Source: Streptomyces sp. CB02056 (GTDB lineage Bacteria > Actinomycetota > Actinomycetes > Streptomycetales > Streptomycetaceae). From it: a DNA stretch of 64,000 bases. Positions 41,766-50,225 of this stretch are shown piece by piece; position 1 is the stretch's first letter; every line of letters begins with the position of its first letter. The notes below the pieces were generated by a model. The model worked only from the letters and a program-made list of their open reading frames with translations, did not search any database and was not told the DNA's origin. Where the stretch lies: the NCBI RefSeq assembly GCF_001905545.1, contig NZ_LIPD01000006.1:372001-436000 (forward strand), read 5' to 3'. The position numbers and the translations under genes were made by a program.

Positions 41766-42365
41766 TTCACACACACGCCCGCAGTTCCGCGATGTCCAGC
41801 GGTGGCAGCCGTGACAGCTCGGCGTCGGCGGCGGCCGTGGCGACGGCGTAGCGGGAGTCGGCGAGGAGGGCCGAGGCCGTGCCCGGCGAACGCGGTGGTG
41901 TTGCCGGGCTGGTCGGCGAGGACGCCCAGGCCCAGGACGGGTGTCGTCGCCTGCACCGCGTCGAGCAGGGAGGCCCGTCCGCCGTGCGTCACGAACAGGT
42001 CCACCTGACGCAGGAGCGCGGGCTGCGGGACGTGCTCGACGACCGTGATGCGGGGGTCCGCGCTCGGCAGGTCCCGCGCGAGGTGTCCAGCGGACACGAT
42101 CGCGTCGCGGCCGGTCGCGGAGAGGGCGGCCATGACCTCCCGGTACACGCTCCTCACGACACCGCGCAGACCGGACATCGCGGTGGTCAGGGTGCCGAGG
42201 CTCACGTAGACGAGCGGGCGGGAGGAGTCGGGACGGTCCGGCCGCTCGGGGGCGGTGGTCCGGAACGCCGCGACGGTGCGCCGGACCGCGCGGGCCGATG
42301 ACGAAGTCGAGCGCGGACACGTGCGACGGTATCGGCTCGGCGGTGACGGCTATCCGTAGGGCCAT
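41766..42365 (-). pseudogene. Glycosyltransferase pseudogene (internal deletion plus frameshifts)
   Basis: The ATG at 42365 (GGAG upstream) starts MALRIAVTAEPIPSHVSALD, a typical GT1 N-terminus. About 20 codons later a different frame takes over with the donor-binding half: RPLVYVSLGTLTTAM, VEHVPQPALLRQVDLFVTHG and TTPVLGLGVLADQPGN. So ~200 residues of the acceptor domain are missing at the junction near 42300. A second frameshift near 41890 moves the end (ALLADSRYAVATAAADAEL) into yet another frame, which stops at 41766. It is clearly non-functional unless an assembly error is involved. Confidence 0.75.
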
Positions 42366-42441
42366 GGGGACTCCAAACAGCGTTCTGCGGGCGCGCGGAA
42401 TCCGGGCCCGCTTGCCGAGGTCGGCGGGTTGCGACGGGGCG

Positions 42442-42582
42442 TCAGGAACCGGCACCGGGTGACGGCGGCTTCCTCGACGGGACCGGGCCCGGACCGTCCT
42501 GACGGCCCAGGACGAGGACCTGGAAGGCCGCGCCGCCGTAGGCGACCAGGAGCCGGGCGATCCTGCGGGGCGTGCTGCGCAT
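42442..42582 (-). CDS. Possible 46-residue small protein
   Basis: An ATG with GAGCAGG about 8 nt upstream opens a short frame: an Arg-rich start, the hydrophobic LLVAYGGAAFQVLVLG, then a Pro-rich tail. It lies 54 bp after the lipoprotein gene on the same strand. It could be a real small membrane peptide or chance; no homologue is recognised. Confidence 0.3.
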   Translation of the reverse strand: MRSTPRRIARLLVAYGGAAFQVLVLGRQDGPGPVPSRKPPSPGAGS

Positions 42583-42635
42583 GCTGGTGTGCCTGCTCTC
42601 GTAGGGTGCTGTCGGCTTGTCGGAGGCTGCCCGGG

Positions 42636-43364
42636 TCACCAGGAGACGGCGTCGTCCAGCGACTGCTGCCAGTAGCCGACCTTGAGGGAGTCGTCCACGT
42701 AGGCGCCCTCCGCGGGCAGCGACGGGTGGGCCCCGGTGCCGACGCTCTCGTTGCCGGAGGGGCCGTGGAAGTAGACGGTCAGGGAGTTCACGGTGTGGCC
42801 GTTCGAGCCGTCGGTGCCGTCGGTGGAGGACAGGTTCACGGAGGCGTAGCCGGACTCGCCGGGCTGGAGGGTGACGACGGCCTGCGGCTTCGAGTCGGTG
42901 ATGACGGGGGGTACGGACTGGGCCTCGCCGAAGCGGACGGCCGGGTAGCCGTAGAGGTAGCAGGTGCCGGAGCCGGTGTTGGTGACCGTGAGCAGCAGGT
43001 GGTTCACGGGGCGGTTCAGCGGGGCGGCCGTGGTCGCGGTGTTGGAGCCTTCGCAGGTGGCCGGCTTGGCGGCCGCGGGGGCGGCGGGGGTCTTCGGCGT
43101 CGGGGTGCCGGTGGCGGGCTTCGGGGCGGTGGGCCGGGGTGCGGCGGCCGGCTCCTGACTGGCGGACCCGGTGGTGCCACCGGCGTCGACGGACGGGGCC
43201 ATGGAGGTCGAGGCGGACGCAGCGGCGGGCGCCGCAGCCCTGAGCGAGGGGCCGGTCGCCGTATCGATGACCCCGCTGTCGTTGCACGCGGTGAGCGAGA
43301 AGGCGGCGACCACGAGGCTCGCGGCGGCGCTGACCAGACGGGTGCGGGAGGTACGGACGGACAT
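42636..43364 (-). CDS. Lipoprotein with DUF4232-like domain
   Basis: A 242-residue lipoprotein. The signal sequence ends in the lipobox FSLTACNDS, with the lipidated Cys near residue 29. A long Ala/Pro/Thr linker (~45-105) spans the wall, and the C-terminal ~135 residues form a beta-rich DUF4232-like domain with two Cys (ATCEGS, GTCYLYGYPAVRFGE). The ATG at 43364 has a weak G-rich ribosome binding site. Function unknown; it is an outer-surface protein of a kind abundant in streptomycetes. Confidence 0.82.
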   Translation of the reverse strand: MSVRTSRTRLVSAAASLVVAAFSLTACNDSGVIDTATGPSLRAAAPAAASASTSMAPSVDAGGTTGSASQEPAAAPRPTAPKPATGTPTPKTPAAPAAAKPATCEGSNTATTAAPLNRPVNHLLLTVTNTGSGTCYLYGYPAVRFGEAQSVPPVITDSKPQAVVTLQPGESGYASVNLSSTDGTDGSNGHTVNSLTVYFHGPSGNESVGTGAHPSLPAEGAYVDDSLKVGYWQQSLDDAVSW

Positions 43365-43641
43365 GTGGTCGCGCCCCTTTCGGCATGGGCTCGGGTGCTG
43401 CGTCGGTCGGACGGCCGAAGCCTGCGCGACGGTCCGTCCCAGCCGCCACGTCTGGCGCGGCACCAGGGAGGGTGGGACGGCGAAGGGGGCTCTGACCAGC
43501 GGGAACGAGGCCGGCCTGGAACGCCGGAATGGGACGCCGAGGGGACGCCGAGAGGACGGACGGGGCAGCTGCCGGAGGGCACGGGGCCGAGGCGCCCCGC
43601 GTGTCGTCGGGCCTCGCGAGCGCGTCTAGGGTGTGGGAGCT

Positions 43642-44193
43642 ATGCGACTGGTCGAGATGGAGACAGCCCGGCAGGACTGGAAGGGCATGCTGTGCGGCTG
43701 CGGCGGTTCGGCGGAGCACCTGGCCCGGGATCTGCTGCGGCTCGCGGGCGGGGGATCCGGGGCGGAGCCGGGCCAGGTCGACCTCGAATGGCATGTCTGG
43801 TCCCCGGTCGTCCTGTGGGAGCCGGCTCCCGCGGTGGCGTCCGTTGCGCTGGCGGCACTGGCCGATGACGTCGCACCGGCGGCCCGCGCGCGGTTCCTCG
43901 AGCTCCTTCAGTGCCTGGTGGCGGGCGAGGGCACGGACGCGGAGTCCGCCCGACGAGGACTCGATCTTCCGGAGCTGTGCAGAAACGTTGCCGCGCAAGG
44001 TCTCTGGCTGCTCTACGGGGAGGTGATGGCGAATCGGTCCCTCGTCGGGGCGGGCACCGCCTTCGAGATCCTCACGGTGGTGGAGCCCGACAGGGCTCGC
44101 CTGCACCATGTCCGGGAGCTCGCGGCCGACTGGCTGCCCGTGTGCTGCCGGACCGGCCTGTGCGATGACGACCTGTGGGCCCTCGACCGCTGA
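43642..44193 (+). CDS. Hypothetical protein (183 residues)
   Basis: An unrecognised soluble protein. It has MLCGCGGSAEHLARDLLRLA with two close Cys near the N-terminus, a helical middle (AARARFLELLQCLVAGEG) and a C-terminal CCRTGLCDDDLWALDR with three more Cys. The ATG has GGGAG 2 nt upstream and a TAGGGT box further up, so a short leader is likely. It is divergent from the lipoprotein gene. The Cys clusters could bind metal, but spacing gives no known motif. Confidence 0.65.
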   Translation: MRLVEMETARQDWKGMLCGCGGSAEHLARDLLRLAGGGSGAEPGQVDLEWHVWSPVVLWEPAPAVASVALAALADDVAPAARARFLELLQCLVAGEGTDAESARRGLDLPELCRNVAAQGLWLLYGEVMANRSLVGAGTAFEILTVVEPDRARLHHVRELAADWLPVCCRTGLCDDDLWALDR

Positions 44194-44283
44194 CCTCGCC
44201 GGAGCCGTGGCCGCGCTGCCGTGGACGAGCCGCGCTGCCCGCTGCCGGGCTTCCGCGGCTCGTCTCCCTTCCGGAGGACGGGG

Positions 44284-45228
44284 TCAGGGGGCCGGTGACC
44301 GCTTGCCCGACACCCCGGCGGCGCGGTGGCACAGCTCGACGAGGGAGCCGAGGAACTGGCCGCCGTACGCGCCTGCGGCGGCGCAGGGGTCCGCGTCGGC
44401 GGCCGGGCCGCCGGACGGCCGCCCGGCGTCGGGAGCGGGCCGCGGCCGGGAGCCGGCGGCCGGGAAGCCCGGTCGCCGCCCCGGGCTCGGCACCGGTGTG
44501 CGCCCTGGCCCGCCGTCGCCCTGGTCGGCGGCCTGGTCCTCCTGGTCGCCGGCGGGCCCGGCGTCCGGCGCGGGGACGGGCTGCGCGGTCGCGAGTTCCG
44601 ACGGGGACGGCACGGGGACCGGCACCGGTGAGGCCGAGGGCGCGGAGCGCTCCAGGACCCCCACGACGGCGGGGGCGGCCGGCTGGTCGTCGGGGACCGG
44701 TCGCGGGCCCATCCCGAGGTAGGCCCGCGGGCCGGCGTCCGCCGCTCCCGAGAGCAGTGCCGTCGCGAGGACGACCGCGACGACCGTGCCGCGCCCGAAC
44801 GCCCGGACCGGGGACGGGCAGCCGGGCGGCCGCCGGCCGACGGGGACCACCAGAGGGACCGCCGAGGGGGCGGCCGCCGCCGACTCCGCCCGGCGCCGGC
44901 AGACCTCCGCGTTGCGCGACGCCGCCCACTGCTCCGACGCGCCCAGCCCGGCCCACGCGGTGGCGGCCACGGCGAACAGCTCGGCCGCCCGCAGGGGGTC
45001 GCCGCCGACCGCCGCGACGTACGCCCGCACCTCCTGCGCCCGCAGCGTCTCGGGGTGCAGGGCGCCGCGCTCCAGGGCGACGTACCGGTGGAGCTCCTCG
45101 GCCAGGCGGGTCGCGAGGGCCGTGTTCCCGGCCTCCATCGCGCCCCGGATCAGGGCCACCCGGGGCGCGTAGGCGGCCGGCAGCCTCTCGGCGGCCGTCC
45201 TTGACGACGTGTCGGCCGTATCGGTCAT
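44284..45228 (-). CDS. Membrane-anchored TPR-type protein with Pro-rich outer region
   Basis: A 314-residue protein. The first ~115 residues are helices resembling the tetratricopeptide segment of streptomycete regulators (LEHRYVALERGALHPETL-like, DPLRAAELFAVAATAWAGL). One membrane helix follows (~145-163, GTVVAVVLATALLSGAADA). The rest is a Pro/Ala/Ser/Gly-rich, probably extracytoplasmic tail ending in a small Cys-containing segment (DPCAAAGAYGGQF, VELCHRAAG). The ATG at 45228 follows GAGGGG. Function unknown. Confidence 0.75.
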   Translation of the reverse strand: MTDTADTSSRTAAERLPAAYAPRVALIRGAMEAGNTALATRLAEELHRYVALERGALHPETLRAQEVRAYVAAVGGDPLRAAELFAVAATAWAGLGASEQWAASRNAEVCRRRAESAAAAPSAVPLVVPVGRRPPGCPSPVRAFGRGTVVAVVLATALLSGAADAGPRAYLGMGPRPVPDDQPAAPAVVGVLERSAPSASPVPVPVPSPSELATAQPVPAPDAGPAGDQEDQAADQGDGGPGRTPVPSPGRRPGFPAAGSRPRPAPDAGRPSGGPAADADPCAAAGAYGGQFLGSLVELCHRAAGVSGKRSPAP

Positions 45229-45440
45229 GGGCCCCTCGCAGGTGGTTCTCCGAACGATGGATGACGTCACGTATACCGGTCGGAGCCACCCCGGGCCGGT
45301 GCCCTGTCAGCCCATCGGGTGAATCGTCACCGACCGGTCCACGGAACTCCTCCGGCGTTCGGGCCGCTCCGGTAAGGCGCCGCCCGGCCCGGCCGCCGGT
45401 CCGCGCCCCCATGGCGTCACCGCACCGAAATCGCCTCTTC

Positions 45441-45503
45441 GAGTGATCCGGGTGACGGGCCGAGTGACCCGGCTGACGGGCCGACCGATCCGGGCGATGG
45501 GCC
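45441..45503. repeat. Three 21-bp imperfect tandem repeats in a 307-bp gap
   Basis: Units at 45441-45461, 45462-45482 and 45483-45503 share the pattern GA(G/C)(T/C)GA(T/C)CCGGG/C...GGGCC. They lie in the 307-bp space (45229-45535) between two minus-strand genes, just past the stop of the permease. Otherwise nothing is seen in that gap beyond upstream sequence of the TPR gene. Confidence 0.6.
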
Positions 45504-45535
45504 GACGACGGGGCTTCCCGGCGCCGGCCCCGCCG

Positions 45536-48349
45536 TCAGGCCTGCTCCCCCGCCCGCAGCTCGGTGGCGATCTGGCGCCGGCCGGCGACCAGCGTCTCCA
45601 GCACCACCCCGAGGCCGACCAGCAGGGCCAGGCCCGCGGTGGGCAGCAGCACCGGCAGCAGCACGGGGGTGATGACGTCCCCGACCTTGGCGCCGACCAG
45701 CGTCGAGATGTCGAAGGCGCCGCCCAGCAGGGCGACCGCCGCCAGCGCGACCAGGCCGCCGCCGACGGCCGCCGCCAGGGTCTGCGGCAGCGCCTCGGTC
45801 ATGATCAGCGCCAGCCCGTCCCGGGGCCGCAGGCCCATGGTGCGCAGCCGGGCGAGCACGGCCGTGCGGTCGGGTGCGGCCCGGAAGAGCGTCAGCAGGA
45901 CGGCGAGCAGGGCGAATCCGGCTCCGGCGGCGGCCGCGTACCAGAACAGCCGCTCGGCGGCGTGTTGCAGCGGGTCGGCGCCGAGCGCGGCGGCGGTCTC
46001 CCGGCTGCTGTGCACCGTGTACCCGGCGGGCAGGCCGTGGGTGTCCTTGCCGGTGGCCGTGGAGCCGTCCGCGATGAGCTTGGCCAGGCCGACGGGCCTG
46101 GCTCCGCCGTTGTCCCGCAGGGCCGTCCTGACCTGGTCGGGGTCGATGTCGCCGACGGCGAACCACTGGTTCACCCGCTTGGCGTCCGGCAGTCGTTCCC
46201 AGGTGGGGCCGGCGGGGACGACGACGAACGGCTTGCCCGGGTCCGGCAGCGCGGGGGTGGCACCGACGGTGTCGGCGACGGTGAGGCGCAGGTCGTTGCC
46301 GTTGAGGGTGCGCACCCGGGACGGCCCCGCGGCCAGGTGCTGGGCCAGGTCGCGGCTGACCAGGGCGGGCACCGGGGTGTCCCGGCCGCCTGGCGTCCCG
46401 GCCAGCTTCGCCGGGTCGAACTCGCCGACCCCGAGGGCCCGGGCGATCTCGGCGTACGCCATCGGATCGGTCACCACCACCAGGTTGGCCTCGGTGTAGT
46501 CCTGGTCGCCGCCGAAGACCCGGGCCTTGGTCTCCATCCAGACTCCGGTCGAGGTCCGGACGCCCGGCAGGGCGGCCGCGGCCTTGGTGAACGGCTCGGT
46601 CAGGGTGGCGTAGTCCGGGAGGGAGACGCCGATGTCCCCGCCCGTGGTGATGCGCGCGGCGCGGGTCCGCACGTCGTCGACGGTGTCGAGCACGGTGGCG
46701 CCGAAGCCGGTCGTGGTGACGGCGATCAGCAGGGCGAGCAGCGGCAGCACGGAGGGCCTGCGGCGGCCCGAGGCGTCGCGGGCGGCCCGGGAGAGGCCGA
46801 GGAAGCCGATCAGGCCGCGGCCCCGGCCGACGAGGGCGGCCAGCCGGCCGACCACCACCGGCTCGATCCTGGCCAGCAGCAGTCCGCCGGTGACGGCGAG
46901 GAGCAGCGGCGCGGCGACCAGCAGCGGGTCCACTCCGGCCCCGGGGTGGCCGACGCCCCGGCGCCGGACCTCCGCGACGGCCGCGGCGGTGACCGCCAGG
47001 ACGGCGAGTTCGCCGACCAGTCGGCGTCGTCCGCTGACCGGCCGCCGGCGCACCCAGAGCAGGGCCGCGCGGACCGGGAAGCCCAGCAGGGCGATCAGGG
47101 TCGCGACCAGGGCCGCCAGCACCGCGCGGTCCCACCGGGGGGTGGGCAGCAGCACCAGGGCGAGCGTCGTGGCGAGCACGGCGGCGGGCAGGACGGTGAC
47201 CGCCCCCTCGCCGATCAACCGCCGCAGCACCCCGGCGACGGATCCGCCGCGGGCCCGGAGCAGCCGGATCTCGGCGGCGCGCCGGTCGGTGGTGAGCGCG
47301 GCGGCCAGGAACAGCACCACGGTGGCGACGCCCGCGACGCCGACCGGTCCGATCACGCTGAGCGGCAGCGAGGCCCGGTAGCGCTCGTCCGCCCTGGTGA
47401 GGACGTCGCGCAGGCCGGAGACGGTGTGCAGGTCGGGGCGCCCGATCGCGTCGTGGAGAACGGTGGCGTCGTGCCCGGTCAGGAAGGAGGTGATGACGCC
47501 GCGGGTACGGTCGAGCTGGTCGGCGTGCAGCGAGGCGGGGTCGACGGGCAGCCGCCAGAAGTTCTCGGCGTTCGAACCCCAGTGGACCAACGCGGGCAGG
47601 CTGCCGCCGTCGACGAACCCGCTGGTCGTCCAGTGCTCGTGCTCGGCGTCGGTGTTCAGGCAGGCGCGGGCCGGGCAGCCGAGGTCGTCCCAGAAGGGGT
47701 CCTGGGGGTCGTTGACCTCGTAGAGGCCGACCACCACGGTGGTCCGCCGGACGCCCGCGCCCTCGTCGCCGTTGTCGATGACGTCACCGAGCTTGATGCG
47801 GATGGTCTCGGCGGCCTTCTTGCTGACCACGATCGGCAGCGGATCGCCGACGGCGCCGGGGGTCGGCCAGGTGCCGTCGGTGAGGGTGGCCCGGGCGGCC
47901 AGGTCGTGCAGGTAGAGCAGGCTGAGGGCCGGGTACGGCTCCTTGTCCGAGAGGTGGGCGTACCCCGGGTTGGTCATGTAGCGGTCGGCCAGGGCGCGGG
48001 CGCCGTAGGCCTGACCCGACGGGGACAGCGTCAGCCGCCCGTCGACCTGCTCGACGAGCTGGCGCTGCACCCGGTCGAGTTCGGCGATGCTGTCGTCCTC
48101 CCGCGTCTTGGAGGTGGTCCGCAGGCTGGTCGGGTTGACGCCCTTCTCGCTGACGAAGGACTGGAGCGCCGTGTCCGCGCCCCGGTCCATGACGAGGGGG
48201 AAGGCCGCCGCCAGGAAGACGGTGACGAACGCGAGGGCCGCCATGAGCAGCGCGGCCAGCGGGTTCGCCCGCAGCCTGGTGCGGACCCAGCGCGCGGGGC
48301 GCCGGGCGGTGTCGGGGGTGGGCACGCGGGTGCCGGCCTGGGTGGTCAC
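45536..48349 (-). CDS. FtsX-like ABC transporter permease
   Basis: A 937-residue permease with the FtsX/MacB double plan. There is an N-terminal membrane helix (LAALLMAALAFVTVFLAAAF), a large outer domain (~70-340), and a block of helices around 345-440 including the MacB-type ALTTDRRAAEIRLLRARG. More helices and a second outer domain follow, then a C-terminal helix block with RLRTMGLRPRDGLALIMTEA. The GTG at 48349 follows GGAGGAGAT. Normally an ATP-binding subunit is adjacent; none is on either side here. The substrate is unknown (lipids, peptides or antibiotics in the family). Confidence 0.85.
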   Translation of the reverse strand: MTTQAGTRVPTPDTARRPARWVRTRLRANPLAALLMAALAFVTVFLAAAFPLVMDRGADTALQSFVSEKGVNPTSLRTTSKTREDDSIAELDRVQRQLVEQVDGRLTLSPSGQAYGARALADRYMTNPGYAHLSDKEPYPALSLLYLHDLAARATLTDGTWPTPGAVGDPLPIVVSKKAAETIRIKLGDVIDNGDEGAGVRRTTVVVGLYEVNDPQDPFWDDLGCPARACLNTDAEHEHWTTSGFVDGGSLPALVHWGSNAENFWRLPVDPASLHADQLDRTRGVITSFLTGHDATVLHDAIGRPDLHTVSGLRDVLTRADERYRASLPLSVIGPVGVAGVATVVLFLAAALTTDRRAAEIRLLRARGGSVAGVLRRLIGEGAVTVLPAAVLATTLALVLLPTPRWDRAVLAALVATLIALLGFPVRAALLWVRRRPVSGRRRLVGELAVLAVTAAAVAEVRRRGVGHPGAGVDPLLVAAPLLLAVTGGLLLARIEPVVVGRLAALVGRGRGLIGFLGLSRAARDASGRRRPSVLPLLALLIAVTTTGFGATVLDTVDDVRTRAARITTGGDIGVSLPDYATLTEPFTKAAAALPGVRTSTGVWMETKARVFGGDQDYTEANLVVVTDPMAYAEIARALGVGEFDPAKLAGTPGGRDTPVPALVSRDLAQHLAAGPSRVRTLNGNDLRLTVADTVGATPALPDPGKPFVVVPAGPTWERLPDAKRVNQWFAVGDIDPDQVRTALRDNGGARPVGLAKLIADGSTATGKDTHGLPAGYTVHSSRETAAALGADPLQHAAERLFWYAAAAGAGFALLAVLLTLFRAAPDRTAVLARLRTMGLRPRDGLALIMTEALPQTLAAAVGGGLVALAAVALLGGAFDISTLVGAKVGDVITPVLLPVLLPTAGLALLVGLGVVLETLVAGRRQIATELRAGEQA

Positions 48350-48984
48350 ATCTCCTCCACGTGGCGCGGGCGGGCGGCCACGTCTCGACGGCGGCGTCCG
48401 ATGAGGAAGGCCGACAGCAGCAGGGGCGGCCGCGATCGCGGTCGCGTGCGGCGCACTGATCACCGGCAATCGGTCGCCGGATAGCGGACGATGCTGTCAG
48501 ATTCGATCGAGGAACGGAAGGGATTCGCACGAATCAACTAAGCACTGAGCGAATTCCTTGCATTGGCGGGATCCGGGCCGGCGGCAAGTCGTCGAAATGC
48601 CATGCGCACTTCACAACTCCGGCTTCACCGCACGCCCTTGACCAGGCAACTTCTCTTTCCGGAATTCTCTACTCGAAACGGTGAACCCGCCAAGCCGCCC
48701 CAACCGTTGCCCCGGACGGAACACCACAGGCACCGCCCGCCGGGGGCGCCGCCCCGACGGCCACCCGCCCGACGGCGGCCGTGACCGGTCCCCGGTGCAG
48801 CGCTCGCAGACGGGCCCCGGGCCGGCGACGCCGACGGCCCACGCCCCGTGGCCGTCGGGGCGGGGCCCGGGAGATCGCCTCCGCAACCTGGCATATTCCG
48901 TCCGCCGGAACGGGCTTGAAAGCACCTTCGTGCACCAGCAAAGTGGTCGCCAGTGAACCGGCACCATCGATACGAGGAGGATGC
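48350..48984. other. 635-bp non-coding stretch between permease and graspetide operon
   Basis: No convincing gene is seen on either strand. The part 48480-48680 is the AT-richest of the area and probably holds the divergent promoters. Just before the precursor gene a CATATT box (about 48890) could be its -10 element, leaving a leader of ~90 bases. No riboswitch-like structure was identified. Confidence 0.5.
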
Positions 48985-49260
48985 ATGACGCAGACGCCCG
49001 TACCGTGGGGCATCGGCAGGATGACGCCGTACGCGGCCACCACTGCCACGCTCCCGGCGCTCACGCCCGTGATCGACCCCGAGACGCAGATCGCGGTCGT
49101 CGTGGACGAGGACGGCCGCACGGTGGAACTGGGTTCCCACGGCACCAGCACCAGTGGACTCACCCCCACCAGCACCCGCCCCGGCGACGGGGCCGCGCCG
49201 GGCGGTGCGACCGACGCCGACAGCACCGAGTCCTACGACCAGGACCAGAGCGGCAGTTGA
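48985..49260 (+). CDS. tgmA: Graspetide precursor peptide (ATP-grasp-modified RiPP, TgmA-like)
   Basis: A 91-residue precursor. The leader has the family block PWGIGRMTPYAATT and then PVIDPETQIAVVVDEDGRTV, which recruits the ATP-grasp ligase. The C-terminal ~38 residues form the core: Thr/Ser-rich TSTSGLTPTSTRPGDG, then Ala/Gly, then an acidic tail (ATDADSTESYDQDQSGS). Thr/Ser hydroxyls and Asp/Glu carboxylates are the expected ester partners, and the DG step in RPGDG is a likely aspartimide site. The ATG follows GAGGAGG. Its stop overlaps the ligase start by 3 bases. Confidence 0.88.
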   Translation: MTQTPVPWGIGRMTPYAATTATLPALTPVIDPETQIAVVVDEDGRTVELGSHGTSTSGLTPTSTRPGDGAAPGGATDADSTESYDQDQSGS

Positions 49261-50225
49261 CGCCGAGACACCGTCGGCCGGTGCTGGTGCTGACCAACCC
49301 CTACGACGTCACCGCGGACGTGGTCCTGCGCGTCCTCGCGCACCGCCGCTCCCCCGTGGTCCGTCTCGACCCCGGCACCGACCTGCACACGGGCGCCTCG
49401 CTGACCGCCTCGTTCCGTACGGACGGTCGGCGGGGCACCCTGCGCACCGCGAGCCGGGAGCTCGACCTCACCGAGGTGGGGGCCGTGTGGGTGCGCCGGG
49501 CCTCGCCCTACGAGGGGCCGGCCGACCTCGACGGCCCGGAACGCCGCTTCGCGGCCTCGCAGTCCGTGTGGGGCGCGGGCGGCATCCTCGCCTCCCTCCC
49601 CGGGGCGCACTACGTCAACCACCCGTGGGCGAACCGCGCCGCCGAACACAAACCCGCACAACTCGCCGCCGCGCAGCGCTCCGGATTCGCCGTCCCGGAC
49701 ACCCTCATCACCAACGACCCGCAGGAGGCACGGGACTTCGTGGCCCTCCAGCGGGCCGGAGCGGTCTACAAGCCCGTGTGGAACACCCCGTACTCCGTCG
49801 ACGGCGAACCGCGGGCCGTGTGGGTGCGGGACGTCCGGGCGCAGGAGATCACGGACGCGGTCCGGGCCTGCCCGCACCTGTTCCAGGCCCGGGTCCCCAA
49901 GGCGTACGACGCCCGGGTGACCGCCGTCGGCGACCGGCTGTTCGGCGTGCGGATCGACAGCCCGGACCTCGACTGGCGCCACCGGCAGGACCTGATGACC
50001 TGCACGCCGATCGCCGTACCCGAACCGGTCGCGCGGTCCGTGGCCGACTACCTCGGCCACTTCCGGCTGGTGTTCGGCGCGTTCGACTTCGCCGTCACGC
50101 CGGACGGCACCTGGTCGTTCCTCGAATGCAACCCCAACGGCCAGTGGGCCTGGCAACCGCCCGAGACCACCGACCGCATCGCACACGCACTCGCTGACGA
50201 GCTGCAGAGAGGCCCCGACGCATGA
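49257..50225 (+). CDS. tgmB: ATP-grasp RiPP macrocyclase (TgmB-like)
   Basis: A 322-residue ATP-grasp ligase of the graspetide kind. It has a pre-ATP-grasp N-terminal domain (VLVLTNPYDVTADVVLRVL, VGAVWVRRASPYEGP) and an ATP-grasp core with GAVYKPVWNTPYS and the magnesium-binding end SFLECNPNGQWAW. It would phosphorylate acidic side chains of the precursor and join them to Thr/Ser as omega-esters. The likely start is TTG at 49257, inside the precursor stop (TTGA), giving translational coupling; a GTG further in is the alternative. The stop overlaps the methyltransferase start (ATGA). Confidence 0.9.
   Translation: MTPRHRRPVLVLTNPYDVTADVVLRVLAHRRSPVVRLDPGTDLHTGASLTASFRTDGRRGTLRTASRELDLTEVGAVWVRRASPYEGPADLDGPERRFAASQSVWGAGGILASLPGAHYVNHPWANRAAEHKPAQLAAAQRSGFAVPDTLITNDPQEARDFVALQRAGAVYKPVWNTPYSVDGEPRAVWVRDVRAQEITDAVRACPHLFQARVPKAYDARVTAVGDRLFGVRIDSPDLDWRHRQDLMTCTPIAVPEPVARSVADYLGHFRLVFGAFDFAVTPDGTWSFLECNPNGQWAWQPPETTDRIAHALADELQRGPDA

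Noticed and set aside
45443..48484. Plus-strand open frame of ~1000 codons opposite the permease
   Set aside because: Gln/Gly/Asp-rich shadow caused by high GC; the minus strand has membrane helices and MacB-type motifs.
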